From Periplaneta americana (Eukaryota > Arthropoda > Insecta > Blattodea > Blattidae), in contig NC_091117.1 in assembly GCF_040183065.1 (NCBI RefSeq), positions 121,416,226 through 121,480,225 of the forward strand: a stretch of DNA of 64,000 nucleotides. Reading direction: 5' to 3'. Every line of letters starts with the position of its first letter. Position 1 is the stretch's first letter. Both the position numbers and the translations under genes were made by a program. The notes under the pieces were generated by a model, which searched no databases, was not told the origin of the DNA, and saw nothing but the letters and a program-made list of their open reading frames with translations. Shown here piece after piece: positions 44,705-57,900 of the stretch.

Positions 44705-44980
44705 ATAAAGTAATAAAGATTAACAGAATAATAGCCTGTAGAGTAGAACGAACTAGATGCGATTTTAGCAAAATTAGAATGCTTGAAGGAATATAAATGA
44801 GGAACGAACAGATGGTGAATGTTTAAGATCAATAAGGAGAAATTGACTGTGTGGAGTTAAGTTAATGAGGATAGTAGAAAAGATATTAATTTAACAGGCT
44901 GTCGGGATTTCATAATAATTGTTAGTAGATGTAATAGAAAGTTATGGTGAAACCCGTATACATGAGTTGTGGTACACCAT
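44705..44980. other. Interval between LINE copy B and MITE
   Basis: AT-rich. It may be the 3' end of the copy B element, which has no counterpart at copy A because the palindrome starts there. No poly-A tail identified. Confidence 0.4.
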
Positions 44981-45230
44981 AAGCGTGCATTTCCATAACG
45001 TTGTAAGTGCCGAAATCAGAGGAATCTATTTTTTTCACACATATATCAGTTGTAGGTGCCCTGTTTGGCAATATTACGAAAGGTTATGAAAAAAGTGCTG
45101 CTCCAAGTAATAAAGTAGTGCACTTTCAGGTTGTGCAAGTTACTACGTTGTATGTACTGCGTAAAACTATTTTTGTTCCTACTGTAAACTTTACAAATTG
45201 GCACTTACAACGTTCTGGAAATGCACGCTT
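44981..45230. mobile_element. 250-bp MITE with 31-bp inverted repeats
   Basis: Left end AAGCGTGCATTTCCATAACG..., right end complementary (...TTCTGGAAATGCACGCTT), with AAGTGCC/GGCACTT at the inner limit. A truncated relative lies at 34144. The target duplication is unclear and there is no coding capacity. Confidence 0.88.
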
Positions 45231-45323
45231 CAGTTAATGATGACAATAAATCTCTATAAAGTTTCGCGTGTTAAAACTGTCTTTTTTAGTATTATATATT
45301 TGCAGTTGAACTTGCGCTACTCA

Positions 45324-45632
45324 GTATTTATTTATTTATTTATTTTTATTCATTTATTTATTTATACTTATGTATTTATTTTTATTTATTTAGTTATTTA
45401 TTTATTTATATTTATTTATTTATTTATATTTATTTACTTATTTATATTTATTTACTTATTTATGTTTATTTATTTATTTATATTTATTTGTTGATTTATA
45501 TTTATTTATTTAGTTATTTATTTATTTAATTTATTTATTTATTTATTTATTTTATTAATTTATTTATTTATCTATTTGTATATATTTATTTATTTACTTA
45601 TTTATTTATTTATTTATTTATTTACGTTATAT
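45324..45632. repeat. (TTTA)n microsatellite
   Basis: About 300 bp of TTTA/TTTAT units with minor variants. The Ile/Phe/Tyr/Leu-rich frames across it are by-products. Confidence 0.97.
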
Positions 45633-45985
45633 CCAACTATAGGCTGCCGAGTGTCATGGCGGACGAGCGCAAGGCTACTACGTCATTCAAAATTATTCAT
45701 GTATGCATTGCAGCCAACACTACACTATTTAGCGATGAGAGAAAGGCTGCAATCATGTATTTGAAAAGCCAATAAGTTGTAACTATGAAATCGTGGACGT
45801 AGTTTACAGACAGAACACCAGAGTCGCATTAATACGATGCCTCCAGTTCAGTAAACCAGTGCGGTACAGGAAGTGTTGATTTAACACATTAAAAACCGGG
45901 ATCGATTCCCGTATAGAAGAAATTCTTTGGATCATGTATGAGAGAATTGCAAATTATCGTAAAATTAGAAATTATAAAGATCCAA
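45633..45985. other. Unique interval before the large array
   Basis: No gene seen. A short palindromic CGGGATCGATTCCCG lies at about 45897. Confidence 0.45.
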
Positions 45986-48900
45986 TGACAGGACAGGGAA
46001 TGGACTGACAAGACGGAGAGTGGACTGAGAGCACATAGCGTGGACTAGTGGAACACAGAGTGTAGTGACAGTACAGTCATTTCACTGAAAGGACATAGAG
46101 TGGACTGAGACAACAGAGAGTGGACTGAAAGGACATAGTGTGTACTGAGAGAAAAGAGGGTGGACTCAGAGGACATAGAGTGGACTGAGAGGACAAAGAG
46201 TGTAATGAGAGATCAGAGGGTGGACTGAGACGACATAGAGTGAACTGAGATGACAGAGAGTGGACTGAGAGGAAACAGAGTGTACTGAGAGAACAGAGGG
46301 TGGACTGAGAGAACATGGAGTGGACTCAAAGGACATAGAGAGGACTGAGAGAACAGAGGGTAGACTGAGAGGACATAGAGTGGACTGAGAGGATATAGAG
46401 TAGACTGAGATGACATAGTGGACTGAGAGGACATATAGTGAACTGAGATGACATAGAGTGGACTCAGATGACGTATAGTGGAATGAGATTACTGGGAGTG
46501 GACTGAGAAAACACAGCGTGGGCTGAGATGACACATAGTGAACTGAGAAGACATAGAACGGACTGAGAAGATATAGAGTGGACTGAGAAGACAGAGGGTG
46601 GACTGAGAGGACATAGAGTGGACTGAGAGGACATAGAGTGGACTGAGATGACATAGAGAAGACTGAGAAGACATAGACTGTACTGAGAGCACATAGAGTG
46701 AACAGAGAAGACATAGAGTGCACTGAGAAGGCACAGAGTGTACTGAGAGGATATGGAGTGGACTGAGATGACATAGAGTGGAAAGAGAAGACAGGGAGTG
46801 GACTGAGAGGATATAGAGTGGACTGAGAACACATAGAGTGAACTGGGAAGTCATAGAGTGGACTGAGATGACATAGAGTGGACTGAGAAGACAGGGAGTG
46901 CACTGAGATGACATAGAGTAGACTGAGAAGAGAGTTGACTGAGAAGACATACGGTGGACTCACAAGAGAGGGAGTGAACTTAGAGGACATAGAGTGGTCT
47001 GAGAAGACATAGAGGGGACTCAGATATAAAGTGGACTGAGAAGACAGGGAGTGGACTGGGAGGACATATAGTGGACTCAGAAGACACAGAGTGGACTGAG
47101 AAGACATAGAGTGGACGGAGGTGATATATAGTGGACTGACAAGACATAGAGAGGACTGAGAGTACATAGAGTGGACTGAGAACACAGGGAGTGCACTGAG
47201 AGCACACAGAGTGGACTGAGATTACATAGAGTGAACTGAGAAGACATAGAGTGGACTGAGAGGACATAGAGTGGACTGAGATGACATAGAGTGGACTGAA
47301 AAGACAGAGTGGACTGAGATGACACATAGTGGACTGATAAGACATAGAGTAGATTGAGAAGATATAGAGTGGAATGAGAAGATATAGAGTGGACTGAGAT
47401 GGCATAGAGTGGATTGAGATGACATAGAGAAGACTAAGAAGACGTAGAGTGTACTGAGAAGAAATGGAGACGACTGATATGACGTAGAGCAGACTGAGTA
47501 GACACAGAGTGGACTGAGAGTACACAGAGAGGACTAAGATGACATAGAGTGGAATGAGAAGAGAGAGAGTGGACTGAGAGTACATAGAGGGGACTCAGAG
47601 GACTTAGATTGGATTGAGAAGACATAGAGTGCACTGAGAAGACATAGAGTGGACTGAGAGGACATAGAGTGGAGTGAGAGGTCATAGAGTGGACTGAGAA
47701 AGCATAGAGTGGAGTGAGAAGACATAGAGTGAACTCAGAACACATAGAGCGGACTGAGAAGACATAGAGTGGCCTGAGATGATATAGAGTGGACACAGAA
47801 GACAGGGAGAGGACTGAGAAGACATAGAGTGGACTGAGAAGACAGGGAATGCACTTAGAGGACACAGAGTTGTCTGAGAAGACACAGAGAGAACTGAGAG
47901 GACATAGAGTGGACTGAGATGACATAGAGAAGACTGAGAAGACATAGTGTGGACTAAGAGGACATAGAGTGGAGTGAGAGGACATAGAGTGGACTGAGAA
48001 GGCAGGGAGTGGACTGATAGCACACAGAGTGGACAGAAAATACATAGAGTGGACTGAGAAGATATAGAGTGGACTGAGAGGACATAGAGTGGACTGAGAG
48101 GACATATAGTGGAATGAGAAGACATAGAGTGGACTGATATGATACATAATGGACTCAGAACACGTAGAGTGGACTGAGACGACATAGTGTGGATTGGATG
48201 ACATAGTGTGGACTGCGATGACATAGATTGTACTGAGAGCACATAGAGTGGACTCAGATGACATAGAGTGGACTGAGAAGACATAGAGTGGACTGAGATG
48301 ACGTAGAGAGGTCTGAGAAGACATAGAGAGGACTGAGAAGACATAGAGTGGACTGAGAAGACATAGAGTGGACTGATATTACATAGAGCGGACTGAGAAG
48401 AAATAGAGTGGACTGAGAGTACACAGAGTGGACTGAGAAGACAGGGAGTGCACTGAGAGGACATAGTGTTGACTGAGAGGACTTAGATTGGATTGAGAAG
48501 ACATAGAGTGCACTGAGAACACATAGAGTGGACTGAGAGGACATAGAGTGGAGTGAGAGGTCATAGAGTGGACTGAGAAGGCATAGAGTGAACTGAGAAG
48601 ACATAGAGTGAACTGAGAAGACATAGGGTGGACTGAGTTGACACATAGTAAACTGAGAAGACAGGGAGTGGACTGAGATGACATAGAGTGACTGAGAAAA
48701 CATAGAATGGAATGAGATGACTCATAGTGAACTGAGAAGACAGGGAGTGGACAGAGATGACATAGAGTGGACTGAGATTACATATATTGGACTGAGAAGA
48801 CTGGGAGTGGACTGAGAGGATATATAGTGGAGTGAGAAAACAGGGATTGGACTGAGAGGACACAGGTTGGCCTGAGAAGACATAGAATGGACCGAGGGGA

Positions 48901-51900
48901 CATAGAGTGGACTGAGAGGACATAGAGAAGACTGAAAAGAAGTACAGTGGACTCAGAGGACATAGAGTGAACTGAGAGGACATAGGGTGGACTGAGAGGA
49001 CATAGAGTGAACTGAGATAACGTAGATTAAACACAGAAGGCAAACAGTGGACTGAGAAGACATAAATTGGACTGATATGACATAGAGCGAACTGAGAATA
49101 AATAGAGTGAACTGAGAGGACATGGAGTGGAGTGAGATGACATAGAGCGGACAGAGAAGACAGGGAGTGAACTGATAGAACATTGAGTGGCCTGAGAGGA
49201 CTTAGATTGGACTGAGAAAACATACAGTGCACTGAGAAGACATAGAGTAGACTGAGAGGACATAGATTGGAATGAGAGGACATAGAGTGGACCGAGAACA
49301 CATAGAGTGATCAGAGAAAACAGGGAGTGGACTAAGAGGACAAGGAGTGGACTGAGAAGACATAGAGGGGACTGAGAGTACATAGAGTGGACTGAGATGA
49401 CATAGAGAAGACTGAGAAGGCAAATAGTGGACTGAGAGGACATAGAGTGAACTGAGAGTACATAGAGTGGACTGAGTGAACTTAGAGTGGATCGAGATGA
49501 CATAGAGTGGACTGAGAAGACAGGGAGTGGACTGATAGGACAAAGAGCGGACTTAGATATCATGAAGTGGACTGAGAAGACATAGAGTTGACTGACGTGA
49601 CATAGTGTTGACTTAGATGATATAGAGTGGACTGAGAGGACAGGGTGTGGACTGAGAAGACATAGCGTGGACTGAGGAAACATAGAGTCGACTGAGATGA
49701 CATAGAGTGGACTGAGAAAGCAGGGAGTGGACTGAGATGACATACAGTGGACTGAGAAGATATAGAGAGTACTGAGAAAAGGTAGAGTGGAGTGAGAGAA
49801 CATAGATAAGTGTGACAAGACAAAGAGTGAACTGAGATGACATAGAGTGGACTGAGAATACTGGGAGTTGATTGAGAATACAGGGAGTGGAATGAGGTGA
49901 CATAGAATGGACTCAGAAGGCTGGGAGTGGACTGAGGTGACATAGAGTGGACTGAGAAGACGTAGAGAGGAATGAGAAGGCAGAGGTTGGACTGTGAGGA
50001 TATAGAGTGGACTGAGATGACATTGAGAAGACTGAGAAGACATAGAGTGGACCGAGAGGACATAGAGTGAACTGAGAGGACATAGAGTGGACTGAGAAGG
50101 CATAGAGTGAACTGAGAGGATACAGACTGGACTGAGATGACATACAGTGGAATGAAAAAACGGAGTGGACTGAGAGGACATAGAGTGAACTCAGAATACA
50201 TAGAGTGGACTGGGAAGTCATAGAGTGGACTGAGATGTAACAGAGTGGACTGAGAAGACAGGGAGTGGACTGAGATGACATAGAGTGGACTGAGAATACA
50301 GGGAGGTGACTGACAAGACATAGGGTGGACTCAGAAGACATGGAGTGGACTCAGAGTATATAGAGTGGTCTGAGAAGACATAGAGTGGACTCAGATGATT
50401 TAAAGTGGACTGAGAAGACAGGGAGTGGACTGGGAGGACATATAGTGAACTGACAACACATAGAGTGGAATTAGATGACATATAGTGCACTGACAAGACA
50501 TAGAGCGGACTGAGAGAACATAGAGTGGACTGAGAAGACAGGGAGTAGACAGAGAGGACATAGAGAGGACTCAGATGACATAGAGTTGTCTGATATGACA
50601 TACAGTGGACTGAGAAGACATAGAGTGGACTGAGATGACATAGAAAACACTGAGGAGACTTAGAGTGGACCGAGATGACATAGAGTGAACTGAGAGTACA
50701 TAGAGTGGACTGTGAGGATATACAGTGGACTGAGTTGACACAGTGGACTGAGAAGACAGGGAGTGGGTTGAGATGACATAGAGTGGACTGAGATATCATA
50801 TCTTGTACTGAGAAGACAGGGAGTGGACTGAGAGGACATATAGTGGACTGAGAAGACAGGGAGTGGACTGAGAGGACATGGACTGGACTGAGAAAAGTAT
50901 AGTATAGAATGAGATAACATATAGACTGGACTGAGAAGACAGGAAGTTGACTGAGATTACATAGAGAGGACTCAGAAGACAAAGAGTTGATTGAGAAGAC
51001 ATAGAGTGGACTGAGAAAACAGGGAGTGGCCTGATAGGACATAGATTGGTCTTTGAAAACATAGGGAGGACGGAGAAGAAAGAGAGTGAACGGAAAGGAC
51101 ATAGAATGGACTGAGAACAAATAGGGTGGACTGGGCAGTCATAGTGTGGACTGAGATGACAGAGTGGACTCAGAAGACATAGGGTGGACTCAGAACGCAT
51201 GGAGTAAACTTAGAGGACATAGAGTGGACTGAGAGGACATAGAGTGGACTGAGAAGGCGTAGAGTGGACTGAAAAGAAAGAGTGAACTGATTTGACACAT
51301 AGTGGACTGAGAATACAGGGAGTGGACTGGGATGACATAGAGTGGATTGAGAAGACATAGAGTGGAATGAGATGACAAATAGTGATCTGAGAAGACAGGG
51401 AGTGGACTGAGAAGACATAGAATGGACTGAGATGACATATGTTGGACTGAGAAGAAACGGACTGGACTGAGACGACATGTAGGTGACTGAGAAGGCAGGG
51501 AGTGTACTGAGAGCACCTAGAGAGGACTGAGAAGACATAGTGTGGTCTGATATGATATATAGTCTAGACTGAGAAGACAGGGAGCTGACTGAGATGACAT
51601 AGAGTGCACTGAGAAGACAGAGTGGACTGATATGACACAGTGGACTGAGAAGTCATAGAGTGGACATAGAAGACATAGAGTGGACTGAGAAGAAATATAT
51701 TGGACTGAGATAACATAGAGTGGATTGAGATGACAGAGTGGACTGAGAAGACAGGGAGTGGACTGAGAGGGCATATAGTGGACTGAGAATAAATAGAGTG
51801 GTCTGAGAAGACATAGAGTGGACAGAGAAGACATAGTGTACTGAGGTGATATAGATAAACTCAGAAGACATGGAGTGAACTGAAAGGAAATAGAGTGGAC

Positions 51901-54900
51901 TGAGAGGACACAGAATGGAAACATAGCGTGGAAATAGCGTGGACTGAGAGGACAGAGTGGACTGAGAATGCATAGAGTGTACTGCGAGAATGTAGTGTTA
52001 ACGGAGATAACATAGAGTGGTCTGAGAAGACATAGAGTGGCGTGAGAAGAAATAGTGGACTGAGGTGACATAGATAAGACTGAGAAGACATGGAGTCAAC
52101 TGAAAGGAAATAGAGTGGACTGAGTGGACACAGAATGGAAACATAGCGTGGAAATAGCGTGGACTGAGAGGACAGTGTGGACTGAGTATGCATAGAGTGT
52201 ACTGCGAGAATGTAGAGTTAACGGAGATGACATAGAGTGGAAAGAAAAGACAGGGAGTGAAGTGAGAGGACATAGAGTGGACTGAGAACAAATAGAGAGG
52301 ACTGGGAAAACATGGAGTGGACTTAAATGACATAGAGTGGACTGAGAATACAGGAAGTGGACTGAGACGACATAGAGTGGACTGAGAAGACAAAGTTGAC
52401 TGAGAAGACAGAGTGGACTGAGATGACACATACTGGACTGGGAAGACATAGAGTGGACTGAGATGACATATAGTTGACTGATAAGACATAGAGCTTACTG
52501 GGAGGACATAGAGTAGACTGAGAAGACGTAGAGTGGACTCAGATGATATATATAGTGGATTGAGAAAACAGGGAATGGACTGGGAGGACATACAGCGGAC
52601 AGAGAAGACATAGATTGGACAGAGAAGTCATAGAGTGGACTGAGAAGACATAGAGTGGACTAACATTTATTAGAGATTACTGAGAAGGCATAGAGTGGAC
52701 TGAGAGTACGTATAGAGGACTGAGAAGATATAGAGTGGACTGAGATGACATATAGTGGACTGAAAAGACATAGAGTTGACTGAGATGACATAGTGTTGAC
52801 TGAGATGACATAGAGTGGACTGAGAAGACAGGGAGTGGACTGACAAAACAGAGTTGACTGAGAAGACATAGAGTGGATTGAGATGACACATAGTGAACTG
52901 AGAAGTCAGGGAGTGGACTGATATGACACAGTGGACTGAGAAGAAATAGAGAGAGTTGAGAAAACATAGAGTGGAGTGAGATAACACAGAATGGTTTGAC
53001 AAGACACGGAGTGGACTGAGATGATATAGAGTGCACTGACAAGACTGGGAGTTGACTGAGAATACAGGGAGTGGACTGAGGTGACATGGATTGTACTGAG
53101 AAGGCAGAGGGTGGACTGAGAGGATATAGAGTGGAATGAGAAGACATAGAGTGGACTGAGAGTACATAGAGAGGATTGAGAAAGCAGGGAGTGGACAGAG
53201 AGGACATAGAGTGGACTAAGAACACAAAGAGTGGACTTTGAACACATAGAGTGGACTGGGAAGTCATAGTGGACTGAGATGACATGGAGTGGACTGAGAT
53301 GACAGGAAGTGGACTGAGATGACATATAATGGACTGAGAATACAGGGAGTTGACTGGGAAGACATAGGGTGGACTCAGAAGACAGGGAGTAGATTGAGAA
53401 GACATAGGGAGGACTCAGAAGAGAGGGAGTAGAGTTAGAGTGGTCAGAGAAGACGTAGAGTAGACTGAAAAGACATAAAGTTGACTGAGATGACATAGTG
53501 TTGACTGAGATGACATAGAGTGGACTGAGTAGACAGGGAGTGGACTGACAAAACAGAGTTGACTGAGAAGACATAGAGTGGATTGAGATGACACATAGTA
53601 AACTGAGAAGTCAGGGAGTGGACTGATATTGCACAGTGGACTGAGAAGAAATAGAGAGAGTTGAGAAAACATAGAGTGGAGTGAGATAACACAGAATGGT
53701 TTGACAAGACACGGAGTGGACTGAGATGATATAGAGTGCACTGACAAGACTGGGAGTTGACTGATAATACAGGGAGTGGACTGAGGTGACATGGATTGTA
53801 CTGAGAAGGCAGAGGGTAGACTGAGAGGATATAGAGTGGAATGAGAAGACATAGATTGGACTGGGAGGACATAGAGTGGACTGAGATGACATAGAGAGGA
53901 TTGAAAAAGCAGGGAGTGGACAGAGAGGACATAGAGTGGACTGAGAACACATAGAGTGGACTGGGAAGTCATAGTGGACTGAGATAACATGGAGTGGACT
54001 GAGATGACGGGAAGTGGACTGAGATGATATATAATGGACTGAGAATACAGGGAGTTGACTGGGAAGACATAGGGTGGACTCAGAAGACAGGGAGTAGATT
54101 GAGAAGACATAGGGAGGACTCAGAAGAGAGGGAGTAGAGTTAGAGTGGTCAGAGAAGACGTAGAGTGGACTGAAAAGACATAGAGTTGACTGAGATGACA
54201 TAGTGTTGACTGAGATGACATAGAGTGGACTGAGAAGACAGGGACTGGACTGACAAAACAGAGTTGACTGAGAAGACATAGAGTGGATTGAGAGACATAT
54301 AGTGAACTGAGAAGTCAGGGAGTGGACTGATATGACACAGTGGACTGAGAGGAAATAGAGAGAGTTGAGAAAACATAGAGTGGAGTGAGATAACACAGAA
54401 TGGTTTGACAAGACACGGAGTGGACTGAGATGATATAGAGTGCACTGACAAGACTGGGAGTTGACTGAGAATACAGGGAGTGGACTGAGGTGACATGGAT
54501 TGTACTGAGAAGGCAGAGGGTGGACTGAGAGGATATAGAGTGGAATGAGAAGACATAGAGTGGACTGAGAGGATATAGAGTGGACTGAGATGACATAGAG
54601 AGGATTGAGAAAGCAGAGAGTGGACAGAGAGGACATAGAGTGGACTGAGAACACATAGAGTGGACTGGGAAGTCATAGTGGACTGAGATGACATGGAGTG
54701 GACTGAGATGACAGGAAGTGGACTGAGATGATATATAATGGGCTGAGAATACAGGGAGTTGACTGGGAAGACATAGGGTGGACTCAGAAGACAGGGAGTA
54801 GATTGAGAAGACATAGGGAGGACTCAGAAGAGAGGGAGTAGAGTTAGAGTGGTCAGAGAAGACGTAGAGTGGACTCAGATGATATAAAGTATACTGAGAA

Positions 54901-57900
54901 GACAGGGATTGGACTGGGAGGACATATAGCAGACAGAGAAGACATAGAGTGGACTGAGAAGACATAGAGTGGACTGAGAAGACATAGTGGACTGATACTT
55001 AATAGAGAATACTGAGAAGGCATAGAGTGGACTGAGAGTACGTATAGTGGACTGAGAAGACATAGAGTTGACTGAGATGACATAGTGTTGACTGAGATGA
55101 CATAGAGTGGACTGAGATAACAGGGAGTGGACTGAGAAGACAGAGTGGACTGAGAAGACATAGAGTGGATTGAGATGACACATAGTGAACTGAGAATTCA
55201 GGGAGTGGACTGATATGACACAGTGGACTGAGAATATATAGAGAGGACTGAGAAAACATAGAGTGGAGTGAGATAACACAGAATGGTTTGACAAGACAGG
55301 AAGTGGACTGAGATGACATAGAGTGCACTGACAAGACTGGGAGTTGACTGAGTATACAGGGAGTGGACTGATGTGACATAGATTGGACTGAGAAGGCAGA
55401 GGGTGGACTGAGAGAATATAGAGTGGAATGAGAAGACATAGAGTAGACTGAGAGGACATAGAGTGGACTGAGATGACATAGAGTAGACTGAGAAGGATAG
55501 TGCACTGAGAGGATACACAGTGGTCTGAGATGACATAGCGTGGATTGAGAAAACAGGGAGTGGACTGAGAGGACACAGAGTGGACTGAGAACACATAGAG
55601 TGGACTGGGAAGTCATAGAGTGGACTGAGATTACATGTAGTGGACTGAGAATACAGGGAGAGTACTGAGATGACATATAGTGGACTGAGAATACAGGGAG
55701 TTGCCTGAGAAGACATAGGGTGAACTCAGAAGACAGGGAGTGGACTGAGATAATATAGAGTGCACTGACAAGACTGGGAGTTGAATGAGATTACAGGGAG
55801 TGGACTGAGGTGACATAGATTGGACTGAGAAGGCAGAGGGTGGACTGAGAGGATATAGAGTGGAATGAGAAGATATAGAGTGGTCTGAGAAGACATAGAG
55901 TGGACTCAGATGATATAAAGTGGACTGAGAAGACAGGGAGTGGACTGGGAGGACATATAGTAGACTGAGAATACATAGAGTGGACTGAGAAGATATAGAG
56001 TGGATTGATTAGATATATTGTGGACTGAGATGAGATATAATGGGCTGAGAATACATAGACTGGACTGAGATGCCATATAGTGACCTGACAAGACATAGAG
56101 CGGACTGAGAGGACATAGAGTGGACTGAGAAGACAGGGAGTAGACTGAGAGGACATAGAGTGGACTGAGATGACATAGAGTGGACTGAGAAGACATAGAG
56201 TGGACTGAGAGGACATAGAGTGGACTGAGATGATATAGAGAACACAGAGAAGACATAGAGTGGACTGAGATGACATAGAGTGAACTGAGAGTACATAGAG
56301 TGGACTGACAGGACATAGAGTGGACTGAGATGACATAGAGTGGACAGAGAAGAAAGATAGTGGACTGAGACGACATAGAGTGGACTGATGTAACATGGAG
56401 CGGACTGAGAAGACAAAGAGTGGACCGATAGGACATAGAGTGGCCTGAGAGGACATAGATTGGACTGAGAAGATATACAGTGCACTGAGAAGACAGAGTG
56501 CAATGAGAGGATAGAGTGGACTGAGAAGGCATAGAGTGGACTGAGAAGACATAGAATGGCCTGAGAAGACATAGAGTGGACTGAGAAAACAGGAAGTGGC
56601 TGAGATGACATAGAGTGGACTGAGAAGACATAGAGTGGATTAAAATGACACATAGTGAACTGAGAAGTCAGGGAGTGGACTGAGATGACATATCTTGGAC
56701 CGAGAAGGCAGTTAGTGGACTGAGACGACATATAGTGGACTGAAAAGAGAGGGAATGGACTGAGAGGACATAGAGTGGACTGAGAAGTCATAGTGTGGAC
56801 TGAGTAGACATAGAGTGGTTGAGATGACATATGGACTTGACTGAGAAGACAGGGAGTTGACTTAGATGACATAGAGTGGACTGAGAATACTGGGTGTTGA
56901 CTGAGAATACAGGGAGTGGAATGAGGTGACATAGAGTGGACTGAGAATACAGGGAGTGGACTGAGGTGACATAGAGTGGACTGAGAATACGTAGAGAGGA
57001 ATGAGAAGGCAGAGGCTGAACTGTGAGGATATAGAGAGGACTGAGATGACATTGAGAAGACTGAGAAGACATAGAGTGGACCGAGAGGACATAGAGTGAA
57101 CTGAGAGGACATAGAGTGGACTGAGAAGGCATAGAGTGAACTGAGAGGATAAAGACTGGACTGAGATGACATAGAGTGGAATGAGAAAGCAGGGAGTGGT
57201 CTGAGAGGACATAGAGTGAACTCAGAACACATAGAGTTGACTGGGAAGTCATAGAGTGGACTGAGATGTAACAGAGTGGACTGAGAAGACAGGGAGTGTA
57301 CTGAGATGACATAGAGTGGACTGAGAATACAAGGAGTTGACTGAGAAGACATAGGGTGGACTCAGAAAACATGGAGTGTACTTAGAGTATATAGAGTGGT
57401 CTGAGAAGACATAGAGTGGACTCAGATGATATAAAGTAAACTGAGAAAACAGGGAGTGGACTGGGAGGACATATAGTGGACTGAGAACACATAGAGTGGA
57501 CTTAGATGACATATAGTGTACTGACAAGACATAGAGCGGACTGAGAGAACATAGAGTGGACTGAGAAGACAGGGAGTAGACAGAGAGGACATAGAGAGGA
57601 CTGAGATGACATAGAGTAGTCTGATATGACATACAGTGGACTGAGAAGACATAGGGTGGACTGAGATGACATAGAAAACACTGAGGAGACTTAGAGTGGT
57701 CCGAGAGTACATAGAGTGGACTGTGAGGATATACAGTGGACTGAGTTGACACAGTGGACTGAGAAGACAGGGAGTGGGTTGAGATGACATAGAGTGGAGT
57801 GAGATATCATATCTTGTACTGAGAAGACAGGGAGTGGACTGAGAGGACATATAGTGGACTGAGAAGACAGGGAGTGGACTGAGAGGACATAGACTGGGCT

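Noticed and set aside
45198-45764. Ile/Phe/Tyr-rich 'membrane protein' frames
   Set aside because: They are translations of the TTTA microsatellite.
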